Part shown: positions 51,939 through 62,025 of the stretch, one piece after another
How the letters are laid out: every line of letters starts with the position of its first letter
How positions within the stretch are numbered: position 1 is the first letter of the stretch
Origin: Polaribacter sp. Hel_I_88
GTDB taxonomy: Bacteria > Bacteroidota > Bacteroidia > Flavobacteriales > Flavobacteriaceae
Assembly: GCF_000687935.1 (NCBI RefSeq)
Contig: NZ_JHZZ01000001.1
Span: 2,626,001 to 2,690,000 of the forward strand
Direction of reading: 5' to 3'
DNA: 64,000 bases
Notes under the pieces: generated by a model
Databases searched by the model: none
What the model was told of the DNA's origin: nothing
The model's input: only the letters and a program-made list of their open reading frames with translations
Made by a program: the position numbers and the translations under genes

Positions 51939-54900
51939 ATGGCAAGAAAACAAGAAAAGTACACTGTAAAAAAGTTTAATAAAATCTCTATTGGTTTATC
52001 ATCACCAGAAGCAATTCTAGAAATTTCTAAAGGTGAAGTTTTAAAACCAGAAACTATAAATTATCGTACACACAAGCCAGAAAGAGATGGTTTATTTTGT
52101 GAGCGTATTTTTGGTCCTGTAAAGGATTACGAATGTGCTTGTGGAAAGTACAAAAGAATTCGCTACAAAGGTATCGTTTGTGATAGATGTGGTGTAGAAG
52201 TTACAGAAAAGAAAGTACGTAGAGATAGAGTAGGGCATATCAATTTGGTAGTGCCTGTTGCTCATATTTGGTACTTTAGATCATTACCTAACAAAATGGG
52301 TTACCTTTTAGGTTTGCCATCTAAAAAGTTAGATATGATTATTTACTACGAAAGATACGTAGTAATTCAGCCAGGTATTGCTAAAGGTCCTGAAGGAGAG
52401 CCATTACAAAAAATGGATTTCTTAACGGAAGAAGAGTATTTGGATATCGCTGATGAACTTCCACAAGATAATCAATATAAAGATGATGCTGATCCAGATA
52501 AGTTTATCGCTAAAATGGGTGCAGAGTGTTTAATTGATTTGTTAGCGCGTATCGATTTAGAATCTTTATCTTTCGAATTAAGACATAAAGCAAATACAGA
52601 AACGTCTAAACAACGTAAAACTGAAGCTTTAAAACGTTTAAATGTTGTTGAAGCATTTAGAGATTCTCAAAAGAACAGAGAAAACAATCCTGAATGGATG
52701 ATTATGAAGGCTGTGCCTGTAATTCCACCAGAATTAAGACCTTTGGTTCCTTTAGATGGTGGTCGTTTTGCAACTTCAGATTTAAATGATTTATACAGAA
52801 GGGTTATTATTAGAAACAATCGTTTAAAAAGATTGGTTGAAATAAAAGCTCCAGAAGTTATTTTACGTAATGAAAAGCGTATGTTACAAGAATCTGTAGA
52901 TTCTTTATTTGATAACACACGTAAATCATCAGCTGTAAAAACTGAATCTAACAGACCTTTAAAATCTTTATCAGATTCATTAAAAGGTAAACAAGGTCGT
53001 TTCCGTCAAAACTTATTAGGAAAACGTGTTGATTATTCTGCACGTTCTGTAATTGTTGTTGGACCAGAAATGAAATTGTCTGAATGTGGATTGCCAAAAG
53101 ATATGGCAGCTGAACTTTACAAGCCTTTTGTAATTAGAAAATTAATTGAAAGAGGAATTGTAAAAACAGTAAAATCTGCAAAGAAAATTATAGATAGAAA
53201 AGAACCAGTTGTTTGGGATATTTTAGAAAATGTAATTAAAGGTCACCCAGTTTTATTAAACAGAGCTCCTACTTTACACAGACTTGGTATACAAGCATTC
53301 CAACCAAAATTAATTGAAGGTAAAGCAATTCAGTTACACCCATTAGCGTGTTCTGCATTTAATGCCGATTTTGATGGGGATCAAATGGCTGTGCATTTAC
53401 CATTAGGACCAGAAGCTATTCTAGAAGCACAAATTTTAATGTTGGCTTCTCATAATATCTTAAATCCAGCAAATGGTGCTCCAGTTACTGTACCTTCTCA
53501 GGATATGGTTTTGGGTCTTTATTATATGACTAAAGAAAGAATCTCTACTCCAGAAGTTAAAATTAAAGGAGAAGGATTAACTTTTTATTCACCAGAAGAA
53601 GTTACGATTGCTTTTAATGAAGAGAAAGTAGACTTAAATGCTGGAATTAATGTAAGAACTTACGATGTTGATGAAAATGGTGAGCAAGTAAGAAAAATAA
53701 TAAAAACTACAGTTGGTAGAGTTTTATTTAATGAAAAAGTTCCTGCTGCTGCTGGTTACATTAATGAAGTATTAACTAAAAAGAACTTACGTGGTATTAT
53801 TGGTGGTATTTTAAAAGCTACTGATATTCCTACAACTGGAGAATTTTTAGACGAAATTAAAAATATGGGATATAAATTTGCCTTTCAAGGTGGTTTATCA
53901 TTCTCATTAGGAGATATTATTATTCCTGCTGAAAAACAATCTATGATTGATGAAGCAAACAAGGAAGTTGATGCTATTGTAGGGAACTACAACATGGGTA
54001 TGTTAACGCAAAAAGAGCGTTACAATCAGGTAATTGATGTTTGGGGTTCTACCAACAACAGATTAACTGAATTATCTATGAAAAACTTACGTGAAGACCA
54101 ACAAGGTTTTAACTCGGTTTATATGATGCTTGATTCTGGTGCAAGGGGTTCTAAAGAACAAATTCGTCAGTTAACAGGTATGCGTGGATTAATGGCAAAA
54201 CCTAAAAAATCGACTGCTGGTGGTGGAGAAATTATTGAAAACCCAATTTTATCTAACTTTAAGGAAGGTTTATCAATTTTAGAATACTTTATCTCAACTC
54301 ACGGTGCTCGTAAAGGATTAGCAGATACCGCATTAAAAACGGCAGATGCTGGTTATTTAACACGTAGATTGGTAGATGTTTCTCAAGATGTTATTATTAA
54401 CGAAGAAGATTGTGGAACTTTAAGAGGATTAGATGTTGAACCTTTAAAGAAAAATGATGAGATTGTAGAATCTTTATCAGATAGAATTGAAGGTCGTATT
54501 TCTTTACAAGATGTGTATCATCCTTTAACAGATGAACTTCTATTAGAAGCAAATCAACCAATTACATCTAAATTAGCGGATGCAGTGCAAGCTTCAGGAA
54601 TTGATTCTGTTCAAGTAAGATCTGCTTTAACTTGTGAGTCTTTAAAAGGTATTTGTGCTAAATGTTATGGATTAAGTTTATCTACTCGTAACAAAGTTCA
54701 AATTGGTGAAGCAGTTGGTGTAATTGCAGCACAATCTATTGGAGAGCCAGGTACACAGTTAACATTACGTACTTTCCACGTTGGTGGGGTTGCAGGAAAC
54801 ATATCAGAAGAAAACAAATTAATTGCCAAATTTGATGGTAATGTTGTTATTGATGATTTAAAAACTGTAAAAGGTAAAGATAACGATGGTAAGCCAGTAG

Positions 54901-56216
54901 ATATCGTAATTTCGAGAACTGCTGAAATTAAAATTATTGATAAGAAAACAGATATAACTCAAAGTACAAATATTCTTCCTTATGGGTCTATTATTTTTGA
55001 TAAAGATAGAAAGACTATTAAAAAAGGAGATGCAATTGTTCAATGGGATCCATTTAATGGTGTAATTGTTTCTGAATTTGCTGGTAAGGTGAAGTTTGAT
55101 AATTTACAACAAGGTATTAACTACTCTGTTGAAATCGATGAACAAACTGGTTTCCAAGAAAAAGTAATGACTGATTCTAAAAACAAGAAAATCATTGCTT
55201 CTTTAATCATTGAAGATAAAGACGGAAACGATTTACGTTCTTATAGTTTACCAGTAGGTGCACACTTAATGGTAGATAATGGAGAAATGGTAGAGGCTGG
55301 ACATACAATTGTTAAAATTCCAAGAAAATCTGGTAAAGCAGGTGATATTACTGGAGGTTTACCAAGAGTAACAGAATTATTTGAAGCACGTAATCCTTCA
55401 AACCCTTCTGTAGTTTCTGAGATTGATGGTGTTGTTTCTTTCGGAAAAATTAAAAGAGGAAATAGAGAAATTATTGTTGAATCTAAAACTGGAGATATTA
55501 GTAAGTATTTAGTTAAACTTTCTAACCAAATTTTAGTTCAAGAAAATGACTTTATCAAAGCAGGGATGCCATTATCTGATGGAGCAACAACTCCTTCTGA
55601 TATTTTAAGAATTAAAGGGCCATCTGCAGTTCAGCAATACTTAGTAAACGAAATTCAAGAAGTATATCGTTTACAAGGTGTAAAAATTAATGACAAGCAT
55701 TTCGAGGTTGTAGTTCGTCAAATGATGCGTAAAGTTAAAATTATTGATTCTGGAGATACGTTATTTTTAGAAAATCAATTAGTTCATAAAATTGACTTTA
55801 TACAAGATAATGATGCTATTTTTGGAATGAAAGTTGTTGAAAGTGCTGGAGATTCTGAAAACTTGAAAGAAGGTCAAATTATTTCTGCTCGTCAGTTAAG
55901 AGATGAAAATTCTTTATTGAGAAGAAATGATAAGAACTTAGTTGAAGCTAGAGATGCAAAACCAGCAACAGCTGAACAAGTTTTACAAGGTATTACAAGA
56001 GCTTCTTTACAAACAAAATCGTTTATTTCTGCTGCTTCTTTTCAAGAAACAACTAAAGTATTAAACGAAGCTGCTGTAAGTGGTAAAGTAGATACTTTAG
56101 AAGGCTTGAAAGAAAATGTAATTGTTGGTAAGAGAATTCCTGCAGGTACAGGTATGAGATCTTACGAAAACATTATTGTAGGCTCTAAAGATGAAATGGA
56201 GCAAAGTAATTTCTAA
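51939..56216 (+). CDS. rpoC: DNA-directed RNA polymerase subunit beta-prime
   Basis: 1425 residues from the ATG at 51939 ([15 protein letters not shown]), the common start in the family; the frame also opens 27 bases upstream in the repeat region. Zinc site one is [21 protein letters not shown], the active-site motif is [12 protein letters not shown], and zinc site two is [17 protein letters not shown]. The trigger loop region and jaw follow. With RpoB, it forms the catalytic core. A strong hairpin follows after about 30 bases, ending the operon. Confidence 0.98.
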   Translation: MARKQEKYTVKKFNKISIGLSSPEAILEISKGEVLKPETINYRTHKPERDGLFCERIFGPVKDYECACGKYKRIRYKGIVCDRCGVEVTEKKVRRDRVGHINLVVPVAHIWYFRSLPNKMGYLLGLPSKKLDMIIYYERYVVIQPGIAKGPEGEPLQKMDFLTEEEYLDIADELPQDNQYKDDADPDKFIAKMGAECLIDLLARIDLESLSFELRHKANTETSKQRKTEALKRLNVVEAFRDSQKNRENNPEWMIMKAVPVIPPELRPLVPLDGGRFATSDLNDLYRRVIIRNNRLKRLVEIKAPEVILRNEKRMLQESVDSLFDNTRKSSAVKTESNRPLKSLSDSLKGKQGRFRQNLLGKRVDYSARSVIVVGPEMKLSECGLPKDMAAELYKPFVIRKLIERGIVKTVKSAKKIIDRKEPVVWDILENVIKGHPVLLNRAPTLHRLGIQAFQPKLIEGKAIQLHPLACSAFNADFDGDQMAVHLPLGPEAILEAQILMLASHNILNPANGAPVTVPSQDMVLGLYYMTKERISTPEVKIKGEGLTFYSPEEVTIAFNEEKVDLNAGINVRTYDVDENGEQVRKIIKTTVGRVLFNEKVPAAAGYINEVLTKKNLRGIIGGILKATDIPTTGEFLDEIKNMGYKFAFQGGLSFSLGDIIIPAEKQSMIDEANKEVDAIVGNYNMGMLTQKERYNQVIDVWGSTNNRLTELSMKNLREDQQGFNSVYMMLDSGARGSKEQIRQLTGMRGLMAKPKKSTAGGGEIIENPILSNFKEGLSILEYFISTHGARKGLADTALKTADAGYLTRRLVDVSQDVIINEEDCGTLRGLDVEPLKKNDEIVESLSDRIEGRISLQDVYHPLTDELLLEANQPITSKLADAVQASGIDSVQVRSALTCESLKGICAKCYGLSLSTRNKVQIGEAVGVIAAQSIGEPGTQLTLRTFHVGGVAGNISEENKLIAKFDGNVVIDDLKTVKGKDNDGKPVDIVISRTAEIKIIDKKTDITQSTNILPYGSIIFDKDRKTIKKGDAIVQWDPFNGVIVSEFAGKVKFDNLQQGINYSVEIDEQTGFQEKVMTDSKNKKIIASLIIEDKDGNDLRSYSLPVGAHLMVDNGEMVEAGHTIVKIPRKSGKAGDITGGLPRVTELFEARNPSNPSVVSEIDGVVSFGKIKRGNREIIVESKTGDISKYLVKLSNQILVQENDFIKAGMPLSDGATTPSDILRIKGPSAVQQYLVNEIQEVYRLQGVKINDKHFEVVVRQMMRKVKIIDSGDTLFLENQLVHKIDFIQDNDAIFGMKVVESAGDSENLKEGQIISARQLRDENSLLRRNDKNLVEARDAKPATAEQVLQGITRASLQTKSFISAASFQETTKVLNEAAVSGKVDTLEGLKENVIVGKRIPAGTGMRSYENIIVGSKDEMEQSNF

Positions 56217-56244
56217 ATAAAAACGTGTAAACGTTTTAAGTTTT

Positions 56245-56298
56245 AAAAAGTTGAATTGTTTACTGTAAGTTAATTATGGTATTCAATTCAACTTTTTT
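56245..56298 (+). terminator. Terminator of the rpoBC operon
   Basis: Arms 56245-56258 (AAAAAGTTGAATTG) and 56284-56297 pair perfectly over 14 positions, with a 25-base loop and a T-run at 56293-56298. It lies 28 bases after the rpoC stop. Confidence 0.8.
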
Positions 56299-56348
56299 AT
56301 TTTTACATGTATAAAATTTAATGATTATAAAATTTGATAAAAGTAATT

Positions 56349-56660
56349 ATGGAAGAAAATAAAAATAAAGAAGGACAATTAAATATAGAGCTTGATCAAG
56401 AAATTGCTGAAGGTACCTATTCTAATTTAGCAATAATCAATCACTCTGTATCAGAATTTATTGTTGATTTTATAAATATTATGCCAGGAGTACCTAAAGC
56501 AAAAGTAAAATCTAGAATAATATTAACACCACAACATGCTAAAAGATTAGCAAAAGCTTTAGCAGATAATGTTCGAAAATTTGAACAACAAAATGGCGAA
56601 ATAAAAGATTATGAGCAACCTCCAATTCCAATGAATTTTGGACCTACAGGTCAAGCCTAA
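56349..56660 (+). CDS. DUF3467 domain protein
   Basis: 103 residues from the ATG at 56349; a TTG 15 bases before it is also open, but the ATG gives the usual family start. The core LAIINHSVSEFIVDFINIMPGVPKAKVKSRIILTPQHAKRLAKALADN is typical of DUF3467. The family is small, cytosolic and of unknown function; it is widespread in Bacteroidota and also elsewhere. It is often found after rpoC in flavobacteria, as here. A palindromic element follows right after the stop. Confidence 0.88.
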   Translation: MEENKNKEGQLNIELDQEIAEGTYSNLAIINHSVSEFIVDFINIMPGVPKAKVKSRIILTPQHAKRLAKALADNVRKFEQQNGEIKDYEQPPIPMNFGPTGQA

Positions 56661-56669
56661 AGAAGATAG

Positions 56670-56800
56670 GAGGCTGTTTAAAAAGTAAATTTCTTGTCAA
56701 TTTGAATTTATTTTAGATTCTTATGTTGTTTGATTATCAGTATTTTAAGATGCTGAAACAAGTTCAGCAAGACAAGTCTAAATCTTTTTTAGACAACCTC
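56670..56800. mobile_element. MITE-like palindromic element with GAGG(C/T)TGT ends
   Basis: Left end GAGGCTGTTTAAAAAG (56670-56685) and right end CTTTTTTAGACAACCTC (56784-56800) are inverted copies with a few mismatches. Inner arms hold CTTGTCAATTTGAA and TTCAGCAAGACAAG. I recall the same GAGGCTGTCT...TTGTCATTCTGAACTTG pattern in other flavobacterial genomes. No open reading frame. It is followed by a T-run and may also serve as a terminator for DUF3467. Confidence 0.7.
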
Positions 56801-56926
56801 TTTTTTGCTTAAAACTTTCTGAAGAAATGATACTAACTTTTTTAAGTATCAATTTTGATTGGTAAGAAAAATCCCATCAATTTAAAGATATATCGAGTCA
56901 TAACTAGTTATATAGAGTACGCTTTT

Positions 56927-57811
56927 CTATATTGCAGTTTCCGTTTGTCGGTTGTTCTTTTTTAAAACATCATAATACAAAAAATCTACAATTTCTTTTC
57001 TACACTGGTTCATAGGTCTGCCAGACCAGCTATGATCTCCTTTTTTAATAGTATATAAATAAAAGGATTTATCAATTTCTTTAAGTTTATTAGCAATTGC
57101 TTTTGAACCGTATAATTTTAAATATCCAACACTATTTTTATCACAATAATGATGAGGAGCAACATTATAAGGTACTAATTTATCATTAGTTCCATGAAAT
57201 AATTGAGTTGGAATTGCTGTTTTAGTAGTTATATTATCTAAAGTGATTATAGCACCAGCCATACTAATAACCCCAGCAAATTTAACTTCTTTTGATAATG
57301 TTTTACTAGTATACACATATGCTAAATTTAAAACAGCTTCTGCACCAGCACTAGTGCCCATTAAAATAATTTGATTGGGATTAATATTAAACCGTTCTTT
57401 ATATTTTATAAGATAATTAGTTGCTTGAATAATATCATCTGATGCAGTGTTAAAAGCATTTATTTTATCGGATGATTTTGTATTACAGCCAAAACCTAGC
57501 TTTTTCATTGTTAATTGATAAGATATAGAAGCAACAGCATAACCACGCTCAGCCATATTATTTGCAAACGATTCTATGTTTATATCATCTCTTTTTCCAC
57601 CAGAAAATCCACCTCCATGAACATATAAAATTAATGGAGTTGTAGATTTCATTCTTCTTGGTTTGTAAAAATCTAACTTTAATTTAATACTATCCAATTT
57701 TTTATAAGTTCGTGTTTTTTTAGAAACCTTTGTAACTTCATTTAAATATAAAGTTTGACAAAAACTTTTCTGTAGGATAAAACAGCATAAAAAAGTAATA
57801 AATATTTTCAT
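56927..57811 (-). CDS. Secreted alpha/beta hydrolase (carboxylesterase-like)
   Basis: 294 residues with a signal peptide (MKIFITFLCCFILQKSFCQ). The oxyanion motif HGGG is at 65-68 and the nucleophile elbow GTSAG at 152-156 (S154). Acid D210 in HGTNDKLVPY and H260 in KKGDHSW complete the triad. It is an esterase of the hormone-sensitive or acetyl-xylan type, probably acting on small esters in the periplasm. The membrane acyltransferase is directly upstream, 22 bases away on the same strand, so a linked acyl-adding and acyl-removing pair is possible. The substrate is not known. Confidence 0.88.
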   Translation of the reverse strand: MKIFITFLCCFILQKSFCQTLYLNEVTKVSKKTRTYKKLDSIKLKLDFYKPRRMKSTTPLILYVHGGGFSGGKRDDINIESFANNMAERGYAVASISYQLTMKKLGFGCNTKSSDKINAFNTASDDIIQATNYLIKYKERFNINPNQIILMGTSAGAEAVLNLAYVYTSKTLSKEVKFAGVISMAGAIITLDNITTKTAIPTQLFHGTNDKLVPYNVAPHHYCDKNSVGYLKLYGSKAIANKLKEIDKSFYLYTIKKGDHSWSGRPMNQCRKEIVDFLYYDVLKKNNRQTETAI

Positions 57812-57833
57812 AATATATAAGTCGTTATTAAGG

Positions 57834-58922
57834 CTACTTACCTTTCAAAGTATCAAAAATATTTCTGAAATATTTATATAAAAAAGCATTTGTTTTCACA
57901 TAATAAAAAGAAATAAAACAAACGGACATTATAAATAGAGATGCTCCAAAAACAGCTTGCCAATCAGAAAGTGTTTTACCAATTAATTTTAAACCAATTC
58001 CAGTAAAACTTCCATAAATAATAATAAAATGAATTACATAAATGGATAAAGTTTTTTGTCCGATTTTTAATATTAAAGGAAATTTTAAATACTTTTCAAA
58101 AGCGTAAAAAAATGCAAAATAGATAAAAACATTTCCTAGTCTTGTAAAAAGGTAATTATAACTCGCTGAATCTAAAAATAGTTTGATGTTTGTAATTTTA
58201 GATATTTCAGATAAAATGTAGGAAGAGTAAAATATTAGAATTAAACCAATCACGAAAAAAGATACTATGGCTTTTAATTTAAACTTTTTTTTATGTAAGT
58301 TTTTATGAAAAAGTGTTGCTAAAAAGGCTCCAAAAGCTACATAACCAAACCATGGGATTATAGTAAAAATAGATCCATTACTTTTAGAAATATAATTGCT
58401 GAAAAATAATGGTAAATTTTCGAAAGATAATCCACGATAAAGGGGTTCCGTTAAGAAAATTAAAACACCTATTGAAACAGATACTATTGAAAACAGCATT
58501 GTTTTTTTACCCGATAAAAAATATAATATGATAATTAGAATTAAACTTAACCCAATACATTGTAGAACATCTATTACTAAAAAATAGGTATTAAAACTTC
58601 CAGAAAGCCATTGTAAGATTGGAGACCTTATAAGGTACCCTACAAAAACTAAAAAGAAACCTCTAATAATTCCTTTTCGCATTCGTTCTTTTTCATTTCC
58701 TTTTTCTTTTGCTTTTAAAAGTAAATAAGTAAAAATTAATCCAGAAATTGTAAAAAAAGTAGGTGCAGTTATACCTCTAAAATAAGACCAAATTGCGTAT
58801 GGAACTAAATTTAAATCTCTATATTCAACAGCTAAAAGTGTGTCAATAAAATGACCTTGAAGCATCATAATAATGGCAAAAGCACGAATAATATCAATAA
58901 AATATAATCTTTTAGATTCCAA
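57834..58922 (-). CDS. Integral membrane acyltransferase (HGSNAT/DUF1624-like)
   Basis: 362 residues with about ten membrane helices. The start YFIDIIRAFAIIMMLQGHFIDTLLAVEYRDL and then YFRGITAPTFFTISGLIFTYLLLKA matches the heparan-alpha-glucosaminide N-acetyltransferase-like group, with an essential-looking His in the first helix (H24). Related acyltransferase-3 proteins are an alternative. It would move an acetyl group through the membrane to a periplasmic sugar. It is upstream of the secreted esterase with a 22-base gap. No glycan gene is nearby. It starts 84 bases before the end of aroC. Confidence 0.72.
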   Translation of the reverse strand: MESKRLYFIDIIRAFAIIMMLQGHFIDTLLAVEYRDLNLVPYAIWSYFRGITAPTFFTISGLIFTYLLLKAKEKGNEKERMRKGIIRGFFLVFVGYLIRSPILQWLSGSFNTYFLVIDVLQCIGLSLILIIILYFLSGKKTMLFSIVSVSIGVLIFLTEPLYRGLSFENLPLFFSNYISKSNGSIFTIIPWFGYVAFGAFLATLFHKNLHKKKFKLKAIVSFFVIGLILIFYSSYILSEISKITNIKLFLDSASYNYLFTRLGNVFIYFAFFYAFEKYLKFPLILKIGQKTLSIYVIHFIIIYGSFTGIGLKLIGKTLSDWQAVFGASLFIMSVCFISFYYVKTNAFLYKYFRNIFDTLKGK

Positions 58923-59006
58923 TATTTAAAATTTACGCCTTAAATGTAAGGATATATTTATCATATCTTAAAAATAAAATGAGTTAGTTATTTTATGATA
59001 ACTAAA

Positions 59007-60071
59007 TTAAATTTTTCTCGTTTTATGAATTAACCAAAAATCAGCTAAAACTAATGCAGTCATCGCTTCAATAATTGGCACAGCTCTTGGAACAACACAA
59101 GGATCATGCCTTCCTTTACCAGTAATTTCTGTTATTTCATTTTCAGAATTTATGGTCTGTTGACTGCTCATAATGGTTGCTACAGGTTTAAAAGCAACTC
59201 TAAAGTAGATATCCATTCCATTGCTAATTCCACCTTGAACTCCACCAGATAAATTAGATTGTGTAGAGCCATCAGCATTAAAAATATCATTATGTTCAGA
59301 ACCTTTCATTCTTGCACCACAAAAACCACTACCAAACTCAAAACCTTTTACAGCGTTAATTGAAAGCATTGCTTTGCCCAACTCTGCATGTAGTTTATTA
59401 AAAATTGGTTCACCTAAACCAACAGGCATGTTTTGTGCAACACATGTAATTGTTCCACCAATAGTATCACCTTGTTTTCTAATTTCTTTAATTTTAGCAA
59501 TCATTTTTTCTGCTGATGTTCCATCTGGACAGCGAACAATATTATCTTCTGTTTTAGAAAAATCTAATTCTTGATAAGGTTTATCAATAAAAATATCTCC
59601 AACTGAAGATGTAAAAGCGTTAATCTTAATATTTGCAATTAATTGTTTTGCTAAGGCACCAGCAACTACCCAATTCGCAGTTTCACGAGCAGAACTTCTA
59701 CCACCACCTCTATAATCTCTAATTCCATATTTTTGATCATATGTAAAATCTGCATGAGAAGGTCTGTAAATATTAGTATTATGATTATAATCTTTACTTT
59801 TCTGGTTGGTGTTTTTGATGATGAAGCCAATAGAAGTTCCTGTAGTTATCCCTTCAAAAATACCAGACAAAAACTCAACAGTATCAGGTTCTTTACGTTG
59901 TGTAACAATTTTAGATTGTCCAGGTTTACGCCTATCTAATTCTTTTTGAATGGCTTCAAAGTTTATTTTTAAACCTGCAGGAAAACCATCAATTATACCG
60001 CCAATTGCAGTTCCATGAGACTCTCCGTAAGTTGTAACTTTTAATAAATTTCCAAAAGAATTGAATGACAT
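59007..60071 (-). CDS. aroC: Chorismate synthase
   Basis: 354 residues from the ATG at 60071. A frame opens 57 bases further upstream, but its start would lie ahead of the -7 box at 60097-60104, so it is dropped. Motifs: [26 protein letters not shown] (about 7-32), [30 protein letters not shown] (about 107-136) and the C-terminal [25 protein letters not shown]. It turns EPSP into chorismate with reduced FMN, the last step of the shikimate pathway. It is a single gene with its own promoter. Confidence 0.96.
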   Translation of the reverse strand: MSFNSFGNLLKVTTYGESHGTAIGGIIDGFPAGLKINFEAIQKELDRRKPGQSKIVTQRKEPDTVEFLSGIFEGITTGTSIGFIIKNTNQKSKDYNHNTNIYRPSHADFTYDQKYGIRDYRGGGRSSARETANWVVAGALAKQLIANIKINAFTSSVGDIFIDKPYQELDFSKTEDNIVRCPDGTSAEKMIAKIKEIRKQGDTIGGTITCVAQNMPVGLGEPIFNKLHAELGKAMLSINAVKGFEFGSGFCGARMKGSEHNDIFNADGSTQSNLSGGVQGGISNGMDIYFRVAFKPVATIMSSQQTINSENEITEITGKGRHDPCVVPRAVPIIEAMTALVLADFWLIHKTRKI

Positions 60072-60096
60072 ATAGCTTAAATTATAATAATCTTTG

Positions 60097-60104
60097 CAAA
60101 TATA
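60097..60104 (-). promoter_or_regulatory. -7 box of the aroC promoter
   Basis: On the minus strand the bases read TATATTTG, an exact -7 consensus, with a TTTC-like -33 about 16 bases further. It puts the start of transcription near 60090 and supports the ATG at 60071. Confidence 0.65.
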
Positions 60105-60243
60105 AGCATCTATATACCAAGAAAACATTATTTATTATATTGTAATGATTTCTAATAAAATAAATTTAACTTTAAATCTTGATATATAAGGGAATATAAA
60201 GTTAGTAAAATGATATTCAAAAAAGATAAAAATTTTTGAACTT

Positions 60244-60278
60244 TTTGTTTCACAAAATGAAAAAGGTTTATATATTTG
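60244..60278 (+). promoter_or_regulatory. Promoter of tRNA-Ser
   Basis: A -33 TTTG (60244-60247) and a -7 TATATTTG (60271-60278) with a 23-base spacer. Transcription would begin near 60285, before the tRNA at 60314. Confidence 0.7.
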
Positions 60279-60313
60279 CACTCGCAATTAGGAAATGCCT
60301 AATGATACGCACT

Positions 60314-60398
60314 GGAGAAATGGCAGAGCGGTCGAATGCGGCAGTCTTGAAAACTGTTGACTGTAACAGGTCCGGGGGTTCGAATCCCTCTTTCTCCG
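60314..60398 (+). tRNA. tRNA-Ser (anticodon TGA)
   Basis: 85 bases with a long variable arm. Acceptor GGAGAAA (60314-60320) pairs with TTTCTCC (60391-60397). The loop CTTGAAA holds TGA. Its 3' part is the likely attachment site of the element that follows; the tRNA is intact. Confidence 0.97.
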
Positions 60399-60421
60399 CT
60401 GATAGATTTTCAAAAATCATC

Positions 60422-60458
60422 AAAACCCTTTAAAACCTATGTTTTAAAGGGTTTTTTC
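60422..60458 (+). terminator. Terminator of tRNA-Ser
   Basis: A perfect 15-bp stem, AAAACCCTTTAAAAC (60422-60436) with 60441-60455, has a CTAT loop and a T-run. It lies 24 bases after the tRNA. Confidence 0.9.
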
Positions 60459-60510
60459 ATTTCCATAAAACCCATAAAATTCATTAAATCGTATATCAAT
60501 CGAGACCAAA

Positions 60511-60645
60511 TCGGTGTCACCTGCAAAATTGCAGAATTTAGTGACACCGAATTTTTATCTATCCCTTTGATAGCAAAGGTTTAAAAATTAAAATCAGACT
60601 AAAACTAGTTCAAAAAAAGTACATCTTGTTTTGAATTCGGTGTCA
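60511..60645. repeat. TCGGTGTCA repeats upstream of the integrase
   Basis: TCGGTGTCAC (60511-60520) and GTGACACCGA (60541-60550) are perfect inverted copies with 20 bases between. A third, direct copy AATTCGGTGTCA is at 60634-60645, extending the match on its left to the second copy's flank (GAATT). They lie in the 282-base gap between tRNA-Ser and the integrase and may be binding sites of the integrase or a directionality factor. Confidence 0.75.
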
Positions 60646-60680
60646 GTTTAAATTTAATATGAATTTTAAAGGTTACCAAA

Positions 60681-61928
60681 ATGAAAACAAAAACAGCAAT
60701 TTTATTTTATGCAAAGAAGTCAAAAGTAAACGCCAAAGGGCAATGTGTAATTTATACGCGCATTACAGTCAATGGAAAGCGTATGGAGTTTAGTACAGGT
60801 AGATTAGTAAATCCAGAAAAATGGTCCTCTGCAGGAGGTAAAGTAAAGGGACATTCTAATGAAGCTCGTTCAATAAATAGACATCTTGATATTCTGAAAA
60901 CGAAAATCATTGATATTCAAATGGAATTTATTCATGCAAAAATTCCGATCACAGCAAAACTATTTAAAAGTAAAATTTTAGGAGAAGAAGTAAAACGTCG
61001 AATGTTAATTCCAATTTTTGAAGATCATAATAAGAGAATAGAAGAATTAGTTGGCAAAGAATATGCTCCAGGAACTTTAGAGAGATATAAAACATCATTA
61101 AAACACACCAAAGAATTTTTAGAATGGAAATTTAAAGAATCAGATATTGATATTCTAAAAATCAATCATGCCTTTATTACAGATTACGAATTCTATTTAA
61201 GAAGTGTAAGAAACTGCAGCAACAATACAGCAGTAAAATACATTAAGAATTTCGGTAAAATAGTTAAAATCTGTTTGGCTAATAACTGGATGGATAGAAA
61301 TCCGTTTAGCAATTACAAATCTAAAGTAAGAACAGTAGAGCGTGTCTATTTAACAGAAGATGAAATTCAAAAACTAATGGATAAAGAATTCGCAACAGAA
61401 CGTTTGTCTTTGGTAACAGATATATTCTTATTCAGTTGCTATACAGGTCTCGCGTATATAGATGTAAAAAACCTAACGAAGTCACATATCAGTATTGGTA
61501 TTGATGGTGACAAATGGATTTTTACGCACCGTCAAAAAACAGAGTCTGCTTCTAAAATTCCAATTTTGCCAGTTACTCAAATGATCATTGATAAATATGC
61601 AGACCATCCAAAATGCATTGCCAATAACTCTTTACTTCCAATTTTTAGCAATCAAAAAATGAATGCGTATTTAAAAGAAATTGCTGTAGTTTGTGAAATC
61701 AATAAAGAGCTGACTTTTCATATTGCACGTCATACATTTGCAACAACTGTAACGCTTTCAAATGGTGTGCCAATAGAGAGTGTCAGCAAAATGCTCGGAC
61801 ATAAAAATCTAAGAACAACGCAACATTATGCTAAGGTGCTAGATAGAAAAGTAAGTCATGATATGAATATTTTAAAACAAAAGTTAGCCAATACATATAC
61901 TTTAGGTAAAAGTCAAGGTATAGGTTAG
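60681..61928 (+). CDS. Tyrosine-type integrase, IntDOT-like
   Basis: 415 residues. An arm-binding N-terminal domain (about 1-95), a SAM-like core-binding domain (about 115-210) and the catalytic domain. Catalytic residues: H347 and R350 in HIARHTFATT, H374 in MLGHKN and Y383 in QHYAKV. The position of the first arginine, normally in TG-R, is A258 (CYTGLAYID). In CTnDOT IntDOT the same position is a serine, so the absence is a known feature of this group. It integrates and excises the element at tRNA-Ser. The start ATG is preceded by TCGGTGTCA repeats. Confidence 0.93.
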   Translation: MKTKTAILFYAKKSKVNAKGQCVIYTRITVNGKRMEFSTGRLVNPEKWSSAGGKVKGHSNEARSINRHLDILKTKIIDIQMEFIHAKIPITAKLFKSKILGEEVKRRMLIPIFEDHNKRIEELVGKEYAPGTLERYKTSLKHTKEFLEWKFKESDIDILKINHAFITDYEFYLRSVRNCSNNTAVKYIKNFGKIVKICLANNWMDRNPFSNYKSKVRTVERVYLTEDEIQKLMDKEFATERLSLVTDIFLFSCYTGLAYIDVKNLTKSHISIGIDGDKWIFTHRQKTESASKIPILPVTQMIIDKYADHPKCIANNSLLPIFSNQKMNAYLKEIAVVCEINKELTFHIARHTFATTVTLSNGVPIESVSKMLGHKNLRTTQHYAKVLDRKVSHDMNILKQKLANTYTLGKSQGIG

Positions 61929-62025
61929 TTTAGAGACTGTTAATAACTTTTTAAGTACTTAGATTCAGAAATTTTATACAAAATGATTTAAATTGTAGCT
62001 CTCAAAATAAATCATTTTAATTGCT

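Noticed and set aside
60236-60433. Open frame of 65 codons across the tRNA-Ser gene
   Set aside because: It overlaps the tRNA on the same strand and its residues follow the tRNA bases; it has no independent support.
60357-60584. Open frame of 75 codons after tRNA-Ser
   Set aside because: It starts inside the tRNA, reads through the terminator and the TCGGTGTCA repeats, and has no family resemblance.
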